Of a DNA stretch of 64,000 nt, positions 1-11,000 are shown piece by piece (the first letter of the stretch is position 1; each line of letters opens with the position of its first letter). The stretch comes from Pleodorina starrii. Taxonomy: Eukaryota; Chlorophyta; Chlorophyceae; Chlamydomonadales; Volvocaceae. Location: assembly GCA_030267565.1 (NCBI GenBank), contig BRXU01000021.1, positions 1,458,501-1,522,500 of the forward strand, read 5' to 3'. Under the pieces are notes generated by a model. The model had not been told where the DNA came from. It did no database searches and saw only the letters and a program-made list of their open reading frames with translations. The translations under genes and the position numbers were made by a program.

Positions 1-1736
1 TGTCTTCCTTGGTGGCGGATGGATTTCCCCTGCCTGCCGCACCACGACTGCGTCAGTCAGAAAGGTAGAAGCTACACTGAGTTGTAGATATTAATAATAA
101 TTGTTGTTCTCATGTGCACGCACGAGCAAAGGTACTAAGGGGCAACGCCATGAACGTATCCGTGCCGCTTACAGCAATTTTCAGAACGGTATGCAATCAG
201 AGTCTTTGATTTTCCATAAGCAGTTAAGCATCAATTCAAGGCTTTAAACACCGAACTCTACTGAGAGTCTGAGCTGTGAGGTCGTTCAAGGCGTCAACCA
301 ACGGCTAACGACATAACTGATTCCGTACTTAGGTTCCGTAAAAACGATAACCGACTCTCGGCGTTCACAAGAGGTGGGTCTAGACGCGAGGGTGCAGGAT
401 CTGCCTTGTTCCAGGCCCCCAGCTACCGTTGTGGGTTCATGACTCAGCAAGGGCGGCTGAGCACGATGGTGTCCCGACCCAAAAAGAAACAATGAAGCAA
501 CGGAAATCTGGGGCACGCACGACGACGCGTGCTTTCTCTCTGACGGCGCAGAATCCGGTGAGTCTGCGGTTACGTGGATGCAATTGTGCCGACCCTTGTT
601 TCGATGCAAAAAGCAACATTGCGGGGCTTTGTCTCCCCTTGCAGCACTTGGAACCAGGTGCTGGAGAACAATCAACCGCGCTCGTGGATGGATTCACGGG
701 TAGGCGCTTGCCGCGGGTGCCTGCTTGCGGAGCAAAGCCAATGATTTCCTTACAAGCACAGCAGCCATGATCTCAGAAGCACCTCTCAAAAGCGGCTCTA
801 AGCTCCGAGTGATTGTTCGGGTATCACGTCACCACAACCACGGAAGATCGCTGCCGCGGGCGAGGCGATGGAAGACGAAGACGACCTGGCCGATTCACGT
901 GTGATCACGTTGCTAGCTACCCATGGAAGTGGTACGGGCGCAGAGAGACCCAGATACGCCGCCGCAACGGCACGCGCACAAACGCGAGGGCGCGCCCCTT
1001 GGCTTGGCTCCATCTGTTGATTGAAGGAATTGGGGAGGAGAACAGAGGAGAACAGAAACAGACGGAAAAACGACGGGGAAACTACCGGTAGATGAATACG
1101 GCAGTACGGCTCCTCTTCACTCTCGCAGCTGTCTGCACGCCCGCGCCTTCCCTCCCATGGACTCTCCCGATTAGGTCGCAGCGCGACCCGCCAAACCGTG
1201 TCAAGTGTCGTTTACTCGCTGCAGTCATGCAGTGTCAATTACTCGCTGCAGTCAGCCCGGCTACCAGCCAGCCTGGCAAACGGCTCCGCTTCTGCACCGC
1301 CTCTCGTTGCCCCCCCCGTCTCATTCCGCTCACTCGCTCACTCGCTTCACAAAACTCTGCAACTTGGACTTATTGAGGATATCCAATAATAATATTGGAT
1401 AATGAATATTCAACTGTACTCAACGACCCTACGACCCTACGCGCCAATAATTGCGGCCCTCCTTGCCTATACGTGTCCCTTCATGTGTGTGTGTGTGTAT
1501 GCATGTGTGTGAATGCGCGTTCCCCGGGAGGTCCTCACCCTCCTGCCCCTCAACCCCGCCCCTATCTGATGAGCTCATGGATCACGCCTTCCAGGAAGCT
1601 GCTTTCCTGCCGCCAACATCACCCCGTCCATTTGCCTCAGAAATTTACGCCTCGCGCGGGTGCGGAAACGGCTGTCAACCCACCCGAGCTCCTCTACGCC
1701 GTACATAACGTCAGCTCAAGCTGCCGTACTATGAGC
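1..1736. other. Left flank with putative 3' UTR of the lipocalin-like gene
   Basis: No convincing coding exon was found here. It lies downstream of the proposed stop of the minus-strand lipocalin-like gene. On the minus strand the first TGTAA, the usual volvocine poly(A) signal, is at 750-754, about 1 kb past that stop; another is at 169-173. Short (GT)n runs occur near 1485 and 1861-1945. If the weakly supported last exon (1737-1795) is wrong, the true final exon could lie here. Confidence 0.4.
750..754 (-). terminator. Candidate TGTAA poly(A) signal, lipocalin-like gene
   Basis: The plus strand reads TTACA, which is TGTAA on the coding strand. It is the nearest such site past the proposed stop. 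The distance of about 1 kb is long but not unusual for this lineage. The assignment depends on the tentative last exon. Confidence 0.3.
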
Positions 1737-4700
1737 CTATGACCTATGACCAAACATACAAAGCTCTAGAACTTCCGCTATGTATCGATCCAGCGCTTTA
1801 GGGCGCGGTATAGCGCACAGGCCGCCCAGGAAATGAATGGGTGAACGGATGCACGTGCTTGTGCGTGTGCAATAAGTGCGTGTGCATTTGCATGTGCACG
1901 TGTACGGTTGCGTGTGTGTTATGTGTGCAAGCACGTGTGTGCGCTCTCGTGCGTAAGAAGTTAGCGCTTGCTCGTCTCAGCCTCAGGTCCCCCGAGGTCC
2001 CCTGAAAGAGTGGGCTCAGGCGCGGTAGAGGCAGCCCTGTTGCGGCACGGGCACCATCTGACTCGTATCCAGACCCAGGGCTGATAGCGGGCGAACAGCG
2101 TGTTGGGCGGTTGTTGGGCGGTTGTTGGGCGGCCGGCACCATCATTCGATTGATTAAAATCAATCCAACCAGTCGTCATTATCCGTATACCACCACCCCG
2201 GTGGTGGGTGATGGAGGTCGTTGGATGGCGGCGGCGGAAGCGGCGGCGAATGCGACAAAGCAAGGGGCGGGAAGCGAGGGCGTGTTTGATTGAGCGGCTA
2301 GCGAGGGTGTGTTTACTTGTCCGTTAAGGTTGCTTGCGACGGCGGCGGCGACCGACGCGGTCGCAGCTCCTCCGGCATTGCTAATGAGGTAGCAGGGGTA
2401 CGTCTGGCAAGTATTACTGGGGGTTCTCTCGGTCGCCTATACGCCCCTCCGCTGCGGTATCGTTCTTATACCGGTAACAAACCCAGTTCTGACCCAAGCG
2501 CAACAAATACGGGTCACGGTAGGTACGTGACCAGCCAACCAAGGTAACCGACAACCTACAACCATCAACCAACTCACCTTTGGCCCGGACTTCCATCTTG
2601 GCGACTAAGACCGGGTCCACCGGCTTGCGGGTCAAGAACCAGAGACCTGCACGGAAAAAAACGACCAACCGTCAACCAACCATCCGCGAGAACCTCAAAG
2701 AAAGACGGCTCTTTGCAGCCGCGGGTTGCAGCCGTGGTCCTCTCCTGGCCCTGGTCCTGGCACTGGCCCTTGCACTGGCCTTTGCACTGGCTCGGGGAGA
2801 GGGCTGCGGTGCGGTGCGGTGCGGCTCACCTCCCTTGTCGAACACCGCAGCTGACGCAAAGGACGGCGCGCCGCTGCCACCGCCGCCCGTGGGCCACCCC
2901 CCCGACTGCGGGGCCCCGCCAGCTGTCCCCGTCGGCCAACCGGAAGAAGACGACGACGACGTCGGCGATGACGACGTCGGCGCGCCGGCAGCTGCCGGGC
3001 CGCCCGCCGGCGTAGGCGCAGTGCTGTTCTTGTACGGAATCGTCGTACATCCGTTGCCGGCGGGACTGGCGATCTCGGGCGCGCCGCCGCTGACGATTGC
3101 CCACGAGTATTTGAGGGTGGTATTTTGGGAGTAGCCTGGGGCCGGGGGGCCGGGTGGTCCGGTGGCCGCCAGGGGACGGGAGGCGTCCGAGGGGGAAAGG
3201 GGAGGTGGGGGACGGGGGGGAGTCACCGTGTGGTTGGAGGGACCGGGCGCGGGGGCCGCGGGGGCAGCGAGGGGCGTAATTAGAACGAAACCGCAACGGG
3301 GAGGCGGGGCAGGGGCAGAGGCAGCGCAGGGTGGGGTGGGGTGGGGTGGGGAGGAAGGAACATTGAGAGGGAACTGAGACGAGAGGTGGGGGATGAGCGG
3401 GCGGTGCGGGGTGGCGGTGGCGGTGGGGGGGGGGACGGCAAGCGCGGGGACCGGAACAGTGAGCGGGTCGGAGAGGTGGGTGGGTGGGTAGGTGGGTGGC
3501 ATCGCCCAAACGGCGGCCGTCTCGGGAATCCCATCACGAACCACAGGTGGACAGAAGTCTGAGGGCGGGGGGCTGAGGGAACCGGTGCATACCGCAACCA
3601 ACCAGCTCACAAGGTGCCGTACGACTCTCAAGGTGCCGTACTCACCCACCGCCACCACCCAGTAGGGGCCGAATGCGGAGCGCCAGGCCCCGGGCGGCAG
3701 CACCCGCATCAGGATCTCCGGCCCCACCAACAGCTTGCCGTCGTGGCCCCGCGCCTTGAACGTCGCAGCCATCGCAATCAGCCGCGAGCTGCTGCTGTTG
3801 CTCCTACATGCGTATGTGCGGGTACGGTTGGGGCGGTTGGGGTGGTTGTGCGGTTGCGCGGGCGGACGGGCGGTTGTGCCGGCACCCCCCCAAAACAGCG
3901 CTACGGATCCTGCAAAGATGAGAATGTGGACCCTCATGCTACTTCCTCATACGTTCAGCTCGGGGGGACTCGGAAGACGAAACGCAGCATCGACGTCACC
4001 TCAGCACGTGATATCCCAGCTATCCCCGGTGAGGGCGTTTTCTCCCCCCCCCCGGGGGGGTGGCGGCCGCCTCGATTTCATTGTCGGTCGCCTCCCTCAT
4101 CGGCCGATGACACGCGGGTCGGAAGGGCGCCGCTGTACAGCCGCGTAATCTGTACAGCCGTGCGTCGTACACCGTACCTGTCGTACTTGGAGGAACCGAC
4201 GGTTGGTCCGTTAACTCCGCCCTTGTTTGCGTAGTTGTTTACCACCAGGCCTGCCTGAAATTCGGAGTTGGGGTCGGGGTTGGGGGCAGCCGCAGCGACA
4301 GCGACAGGGCCGGGCCTTGAGTGGAAGGCCGGAACGAAAATGGAAAAGGGGCGGGGAAGGGAGTCATGTGTGTGTATGTGCGTGTATGTGTGTATGTACG
4401 TGTGTGTGCATGTACGTGTGTGTCAGGGGGGGGAGTACACGGGGTGGCGAACGGCGAAGAGGTAACCGGTGGGGGGGTGGGGCCCCTGCCCAGTTCTCCA
4501 CCACCACCCCACCACCACCCCACCACCACCCTACCACCACCACCACCACCACCCCCACCCCCACCGCGAGGGATACGGGAACCTTAGAGCTTCCTGCGCC
4601 CTTTGGTCACTGACCGAGATATTCCTGGGGTCCATCGGCTCGTACTCTGCCCGTACACAGTACGTCTCGTCTGCCGGTTGGTAGTCCAGCGGAATCTGGC

Positions 4701-4850
4701 CAGGAAAAGGAAGGGGCAGGTTTAAGGGAGTGAGAGGATTCGAGCTGGGGGTGGGGGTGGTGGGGGTTAAGGGCCTGTACGGCCAAGGGGGCGGAGTGGC
4801 CGAGTCGTGCAGATCAGGGCGGAGGGAGGTGGGAATTTCAGGTGATGTGT

Positions 4851-4887
<37 letters not shown>

Positions 4888-5697
4888 AGGGGGCGGAGAA
4901 GACGGAACTGCTACCCGATTGCACAAAGCACGAGAAACCGTAATCATCAATTGCGTGAGAGCGTGACTGACTTGGAGGTGGAACACCTAAGGGGAGTGGG
5001 TCTTGTGAGTGCGAGCACACGAGCGAGAGCGAAGAGCACCTCAACGGCCCAACAAACAAGCCATTCCTAAAGACCGGCCGCCCGCAGGCCTTCAACCCTC
5101 CTCCTCCGTAAAAGCTTCAACCGTAAAACTCAGGGGGGTGGGCAAGGGTTCGGTCCCCGGGGACGCGCCGAAAAGCACGACCGCTGCGGTTTCGCGCCTG
5201 TGTGGTTGCCTGCGGTTCTACGGTATGTCCTATTGTGGCGGACTCGCATGGCGCTGCGGCGACCCCATGGATGTATGTGGGCGCGCTAAAAGGCGTAAAT
5301 GTGCTGTAATTTGTCAGTAACGGGGCTCAGCGGGGAAGGAACAAACGAGGCCGTAGTGGCCGTAGTAGAAGCTATGGGCATTTACGGTTCGTTAAAGCCG
5401 CATTTGGGCTCCTGCGAATGAGCCTGGTCATTCTGAATTATACAACAATAATTATGCCTTTCTTACCTGCTTCTGAACGTACCATGGTGCGATAATGTAT
5501 GCGGGCAAAGAAAGCGTCCTCATGACATTGGCGAAATTCGGTGGAGGGCAGGGGCCGCTGGCGCCATTTGCGCTGCTGCTGCCACCGCTGCTGCTGCTGC
5601 TGCTGCTCGGAAATATTGAGCTGGGTGGCGCAGCGGTCGCAACCGCAGCAAGCAGCGCTGCGGCTGCAGCTAGGAAAAGGCAGTTTCGAGCTTGCAT
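1737..5697 (-). CDS. Secreted lipocalin-like protein, seven exons
   Basis: Proposed exons (minus): 5467-5697, 4615-4695, 4178-4254, 3646-3788, 2830-3135, 2578-2646, 1737-1795, about 321 residues, with every intron phase agreeing. The start at 5695-5697 gives a signal peptide (MQARN then an Ala/Leu core), so a secreted or lumenal protein; an in-frame Met 17 codons upstream is less suitable. Lipocalin-family features in order are APWYVQKQ, ADETYCVRAEY (exon 2), LVVNNYANKGGVNGPT (exon 3), AFGPYWVVAV (exon 4), YSWAIVSGGAPE (exon 5) and GLWFLTRKPVDPVLVAKM (exon 6). This order matches algal and plant lipocalin-like proteins (apolipoprotein D type and violaxanthin de-epoxidase-related barrels), which bind small hydrophobic ligands; the ligand here cannot be told. 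Odd points are a Ser/Gly/Pro-rich insertion of about 80 residues in exon 5 and a weak last acceptor (CCTAAAG), which would add ALDRYIAEVLELC and a Cys suited to a C-terminal disulfide. Exons 1-6 are well supported; exon 7 is tentative. Confidence 0.72.
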
Positions 5698-7234
5698 TTC
5701 TGGGTCAACCCAAGGCTTGAAGACGAACGCAAACTCCAAACTCGGCAATGTACAGAGTATACTCTAGGAGTATTTATGGGTACGATAAGCAGCTGTGTTT
5801 ATGCCGCGTGGCGTCATCGTGCGAAGTTTGGATAACTGCCGTACCCACCCGGACTGGCGGGTTGGCACATGGGCAAATGCTTTGATTCTGGAAAAGCAAT
5901 GCGTGTATGTCGCCACAGATTCGCTCGGATATGAACAGCATACCGGCACGAGAAACCTAACATTAGCCATTTGTATGTACGGTGGCGCCAGTGGCGTCCC
6001 ATAGCGCGCCATTTCATGGATCCTGACTGCCGGGTCCTTCATTCCGTCAAGTAAATATAGTCTGCGGCCGAAAATAAACAACGGAGTATTATATGTTGAA
6101 TTGCCCTTTTGACCCGAAGCGTTCCGGCTTGCTTGCCACGTGAGACCACTGCGTGGCTTGACCCGGCAGACCGCAGCGCACGCGGTTCCCAGGCGCGCAA
6201 GCTGGAGAACAAGTCATGTGTCAAATTTTATTGCACAACGACAGCTCTGAGTCCAGCATGCATCCTTAAAAATGCCTGATTTGGCAAGTCGCCCAAGTCG
6301 GTGGAGTGCGGCTTACTAAAGCTTGCTTTTGCTCCCGTAGCCGCCCGCCCTCCGACCGACGACGCCCCACAACCCTCGCGAACGGCGAACCTCCCCAAAA
6401 TCCACACACGTCGCAAGATCTTTTTACATTCTACGCTCTTTGCTGTTTCGGCGGTCGGACAGCTTCAGCACGCCCGGTCCAAGAACTTTCCTTTCAACCC
6501 ACCCAAGCTTTAAAGGTCAACGGGCTCTGTGCCCTCGGTTATACCCGTAGACCTTTCACAGTTCACGTGGCTCAGCCGGGTGCCTTCCCTCCCTCCCTCC
6601 AGATCATCCTCCCGGTCCCTAACGCCCCTCCGCTACGGTATCGGTTTTATTACTCCCGCAAGATCACACGCCACACACAAACACACACACGCCAAGACAG
6701 GGACGCTTAGAGGCACAGCTACAAAAGCGGCCTCCCAGGGGGGGTCCTAGCTCCCAACCAGCCAATCAGCCAATCGCGCGCGCGGTGCGGCAGCAGCCGG
6801 TTAGCTCTGAGGGGGTTGCAGCAAAGCATCGAAGCACTTGTGTAAACAAAGCCGCACCTGAAGACCCACCAGAGGTATGATCCAATCACCCAATCACCCC
6901 GGGGGGTCGGTGCGGGGGATGGTCGCGCCCTTCCAAGTTCGGAGCCCACGAGAACAAACTGCCCCCCTCACCCGCCACCATCACCATCACCACTGCCGCT
7001 GCCGCTGTCGCCACCGCACCCAGTGAACCGACGTGTACATCTCATGTGGCCACATACAGGGGGATCATATCTCGCAACGACGCCCAGGCACCAGGATATG
7101 ACCGCCAGCTCCCGCCACCACGAATGCCATCATGAATCCGGATCCGGATCTCAACGGATCCAATCCAGTCCAGTCCAAGCCCCGTTCCGCGTATCCCCCC
7201 CTCGGTACCTGTACCGCCCTCCGTACATCGCTCC
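5698..7234. other. Intergenic: 5' flank of lipocalin-like gene and 3' UTR of the giant gene
   Basis: No exon is supported. Both neighbours are on the minus strand, so this holds the promoter and 5' UTR of the lipocalin-like gene and the 3' UTR of the SMCHD1/GMI1-like gene. A copy of a dispersed motif (CCGCTACGGTATCG followed by a T-run) is at about 6629-6650; a relative is at 2449-2470 in intron 6 of the lipocalin-like gene. Confidence 0.5.
6424..6428 (-). terminator. Candidate TGTAA poly(A) signal, giant gene
   Basis: TTACA on the plus strand reads TGTAA on the coding strand about 810 nt past the stop at 7235. It is the first TGTAA downstream and implies a 3' UTR of about 0.8 kb. Confidence 0.4.
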
Positions 7235-8087
7235 TCAGCCGCTCAGACGCGGCCTCTTGCTGCGAGAGGACTCCTCCGCCTCCCCACCCGGCCCCCCTCC
7301 CCGCCTCACCCCTGCCCCCGCCCCCGCCCCCCCTCCCGCTCCCGCTCTCGCACCCCCCGCCCCCGCCTCCGCACCCCCGTCCGCAGCGCCTCCCCGCCCG
7401 AACCGCATGTGCACCGCCCCCCGCCGACCCGACACGAAACCCGCCCCCGCCCCTCCCCTTTCCCCTCCCCCAACCCCACCCCCCCGCTGCTGCTGCTGCT
7501 GCTGCTGCTGCTGAGCCGCCGCCTGGTTCCGCTCCCGCTCCGCCACGCGCTCCAGCTCTGCAGTACAGCTCCGGAGCTGGTCCTTCAGCTCGTCCAGCTC
7601 CGGAACCAGCCGCCCTCGCAGCGCCTCCAGATCCTGATCCCGCGCCGCCGCCGCCTGATGGCGTTCGCGGCAGGCGGCTCGGGCGGTCTCCAGCAGGGGT
7701 TGTAACGCCTGCAGCTGAGCCCGGGCGGCCAACAGGCGGTGGGCCTTCACCTGTACGGCAGGGGCGCGGGCAGGGGCAGGGCGAGTGGAATGTCCGCAGA
7801 AGCGGTTCAGAGGAGCTTTGAGGAAGTGCGCCGGGGCGCCGGGGCCATTTGCGTGTGTGTGTATGTGTGCACGCACACACCACACACACAGACGCTTTGC
7901 CCCACTCCATCCCCGGGTACACCTCCCATCCCCCCATCCCCCCATCCCCCCCCGCACCTGCTCCGCCCTCAACCTCGCATCCAGCGCCCCGCCGCGTGTC
8001 CCCTCCTGAGACAGCGGCGTGATCTGATCGGGGGGAACACCCGAGAGGGTGACGGGGGGGATGGAGCGCTCGCCGAAGGAGACGGCC
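7235..8087 (-). CDS. Post-hinge coiled coil and C-terminal nuclear signal (exons 47-48)
   Basis: Exons are 7958-8087 and 7235-7750. Exon 48 opens with [20 protein letters not shown] and continues as a clear heptad coiled coil of about 75 residues to [15 protein letters not shown] run of nine Gln encoded by CAG repeats, a Gly/Ala/Arg-rich tail, and a final basic patch [10 protein letters not shown] before the TGA follow. The basic patch looks like a monopartite nuclear localisation signal, suiting a chromatin protein. As in GMI1, the protein ends after the second coiled coil. Confidence 0.8.
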
Positions 8088-11000
8088 CTACACACAGGGC
8101 GGGGCGGGGCGGGGTGGGGTGGGGCGGGGGAGGGAAGGCAAGTGGGTGGGAGAACGCAGGTGGTGGTGGTGGTGGCACAAGGTGTGAGCGGGCTGTTGAG
8201 GGGAGAGATGAGGGGGAGGAGAGGCAACGGAAGGCGCTGGCTGGGTTGCGGGCACCTGCTCCCACTCCCACTCTCCCAAGTAACCCCCTCCCCCCTTGGC
8301 GTTTGCTCCGTGGCCCCACGGGAAGAACCAATACACACACCTACACGCACACACACCTACACGCACACACGCACACACACGTCTCCATGCCTCCTGTCTC
8401 CATCCTTCCCTCCCTCCCGCCGCCCCAAACCCCTCCCTGTGCCCCCAACCCCTCCCTCACCCCCTCCCTCCCTCCCTCCCTCACCCCTTGTCCGCCAGGT
8501 TGTAGCCCCCCCGGCCATCCACCGCGATACACGGCACATCCAGCGCCACACCGGCCCGCCGGCAGCGCAGTTTGAAGGCCTCGATGTGTTCCTCGCCCTC
8601 AAACACAAGCGCATTGCCGTACACAAAGTTGAGCATCGTCTGCCGCAGCGTGGCCTGAACCAGCTGTCGGCCGGTTGGGACTTGCACCCTGATCTCAGCC
8701 AGGTGGGGGGGCAGGTGCACCAGGTTGACCGCGAAGCCGATGAAGCCGTGAGGGGGGTTGTCCTCCTGCGGGATGAGGGGTGAGGGGTTTCATTGGGAGT
8801 TATTGGGAGGGGGAAAGAGGGACGGCCGCGGCGCGCGGGGGAGGCGGGGGAGGGCGCGGGCTTGGAGCGTTGGAGAGGGCGTGTGGGTGTGGGGGCGAGC
8901 ACGCTTGTTCGCGCGCACTGCAACCGAGCGGCACCGCGAATTGGGGGCAAGTCCCCCGGGGGCATAGGGGGGGGGTTCAGGGAGTGATATGCTCCTTTAT
9001 AAAATAATGAGTCACTGCGGGGGGGGCGCGGTTGGCGCCAGGGTCGCTGCGCGGCGGCAGTGGGACCTGTTGGGCGGCGGGGGCTGTGTTGGGCGATATG
9101 TTGTTGGGCTTCGGGGCCATTTGGGGCATGCGCAGGCAGGGCGCCACCCGCGCTTCTGCCCTTCCGCCCGCCAAATAAGATCTCCCCCTCCCCCTCGCCC
9201 TGGGTCCGTTCGCTAACGCCGTCTCCTTCTCCGCTGCGATTTTTTCTTTACACCCCTCCCCCTCCCCCTTCCTCACCGCGGGTCGCTTGTTGGACTGCTG
9301 CTGGCGGTCCGCTGCTGCGTCCACCGCGTCCGTGTCCACATCCATATTGAGGACGTGCTGCGGTTGGGTAGGGTTCGGGTCGGGAGGAGAGGAGGGGAGA
9401 AGGGAGGTAGAGCAGTTGTGAGAGGGGTGAGCGAGCGAGTGGGTGGGTGAGTGAGCGAGTGGGTGAAGGCCCCAAGGGCCAGTTCAGGACCTCTAGTAGG
9501 GGGGGGAGGTAAGGGCCGAAGAAAGGGCCGCTCCCCAATCGTCTCCAATGCAGTCGGGAGGAGCAGTGCTCCCCACCCACACCCCACACCCCCACCCACC
9601 CCCTCGGTGGAAAGCAGCTTCTGGTTCGTTGGAGGCTCCCTCCCTTCAGGCTATACCCCCCCCCCACTCCCCTCTCCCCCTCCCCCCCCCCCCCGCACAC
9701 ACATACAGATATCCGGATCTGGTTTTACGATACTGCGCTCGACCCGGACGGACGGACGGACGGACGGACGGACGTGATTGCGGTACCGCAGCCACCACCA
9801 GCCACCACCAGCCACCAGCCAGCAGCAGCAGCCACCAGCATCCCGGCGGGTGTCCGGCCGTATGCGTATGAGAGATGCGATGTGTGCGATATGTGCGGCC
9901 GAGAGGAGCGTGCAGCGCACGTGTGTGCTGTGTCGTACCTGAAAGCGGTTTCGGAGTTGCTGCTTCACAAGTAGCAGCTGCGGGCGGGGGAGGGGGTGGG
10001 GTGGGGTTGGGGCAGGGGGGTGGGACATGTTTGCACGCAAGGGCGTATTTTACATGCACTTAACATGCCAGCGTGTGTGTCTGGGGCCGGCGGCGGCGGG
10101 GGTTGGGGACATCTCCCCTCCATCAAGAGGAAGAGGGAACAACGTGCACAGACGTCACAGTGACCACAAGCGGTGGGGGTGACAACCACCCGCCCCCGCC
10201 CCCGCCCCCGCCCCCGCCCCCGCCCCCGCCCCCGCCCCCGCCCCCGCCCCCGCCCTCCGCCCCCGCCCCCGCCCCCGCCCCCGCCCAGGTCACTCCGCTC
10301 GCCTGCGGGTGGCTGGTGTCCAGCCCGTTGGGGGCCAGGTCGAATCGGGAGGCCGTGTTGGGGTCGAGCAGGTCCTGGGCATTGCCGCCGCCGCGCTGGG
10401 GGAGGGGGAAGGGGGAGGAGGGAGGGGGGAGGGGGGAGGAGGGAAGAGAAACACATACACCGAAGGTGGGGTGGGGGTGGAGTGGTGGAGTGGGAGGCGG
10501 GAAGAGGTAGGGAGGGGTATGGAGGTGGGGAGGTGGGCAGGTGGGGGAGGTGGGCAGGTGGGGGAGGTGGGGAGCGGAGGCTGGGGAACGTGACAAGGGA
10601 CGGACTGCGGCGGGGGGTCAAGGGGGCTGCGGGACTGCCGGCAGGTTTGTAGATGCAGGTTTCCGATACACGTGTACACGCCGGTCCGTACCGGCCAATC
10701 TCTCGCGTTGCAGCTGCCTTTCTGCACGCTCCTGACACCCAACCCCCCTCCCCCACCCCCCCAATTCCCCCCATTCCCCCCAACCCCCCCACCCACTCCC
10801 CACCCTCAACCCCCTCCCATCCCCCCCCCCACCCCACCATCCCACCCCTCCCCCCCCCAACCCACCATGTTCCTCAGCTGCCCCGTCACGGCCCGCAGCG
10901 CCGCCTCCCCCACCACAAACACCCGCTCCATCCTCCCTCCCGCCAGCTGCCCCAGCGCCACCGCCACGTCTCGCCGCTCCGCCGCCCCCAGCATCACCAG

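Noticed and set aside
2672..3937. A 421-codon continuous minus-strand frame
   Set aside because: Only parts are exons 4 and 5 of the lipocalin-like gene; the frame between crosses an intron with clear GTGAGT and CCCAG signals.
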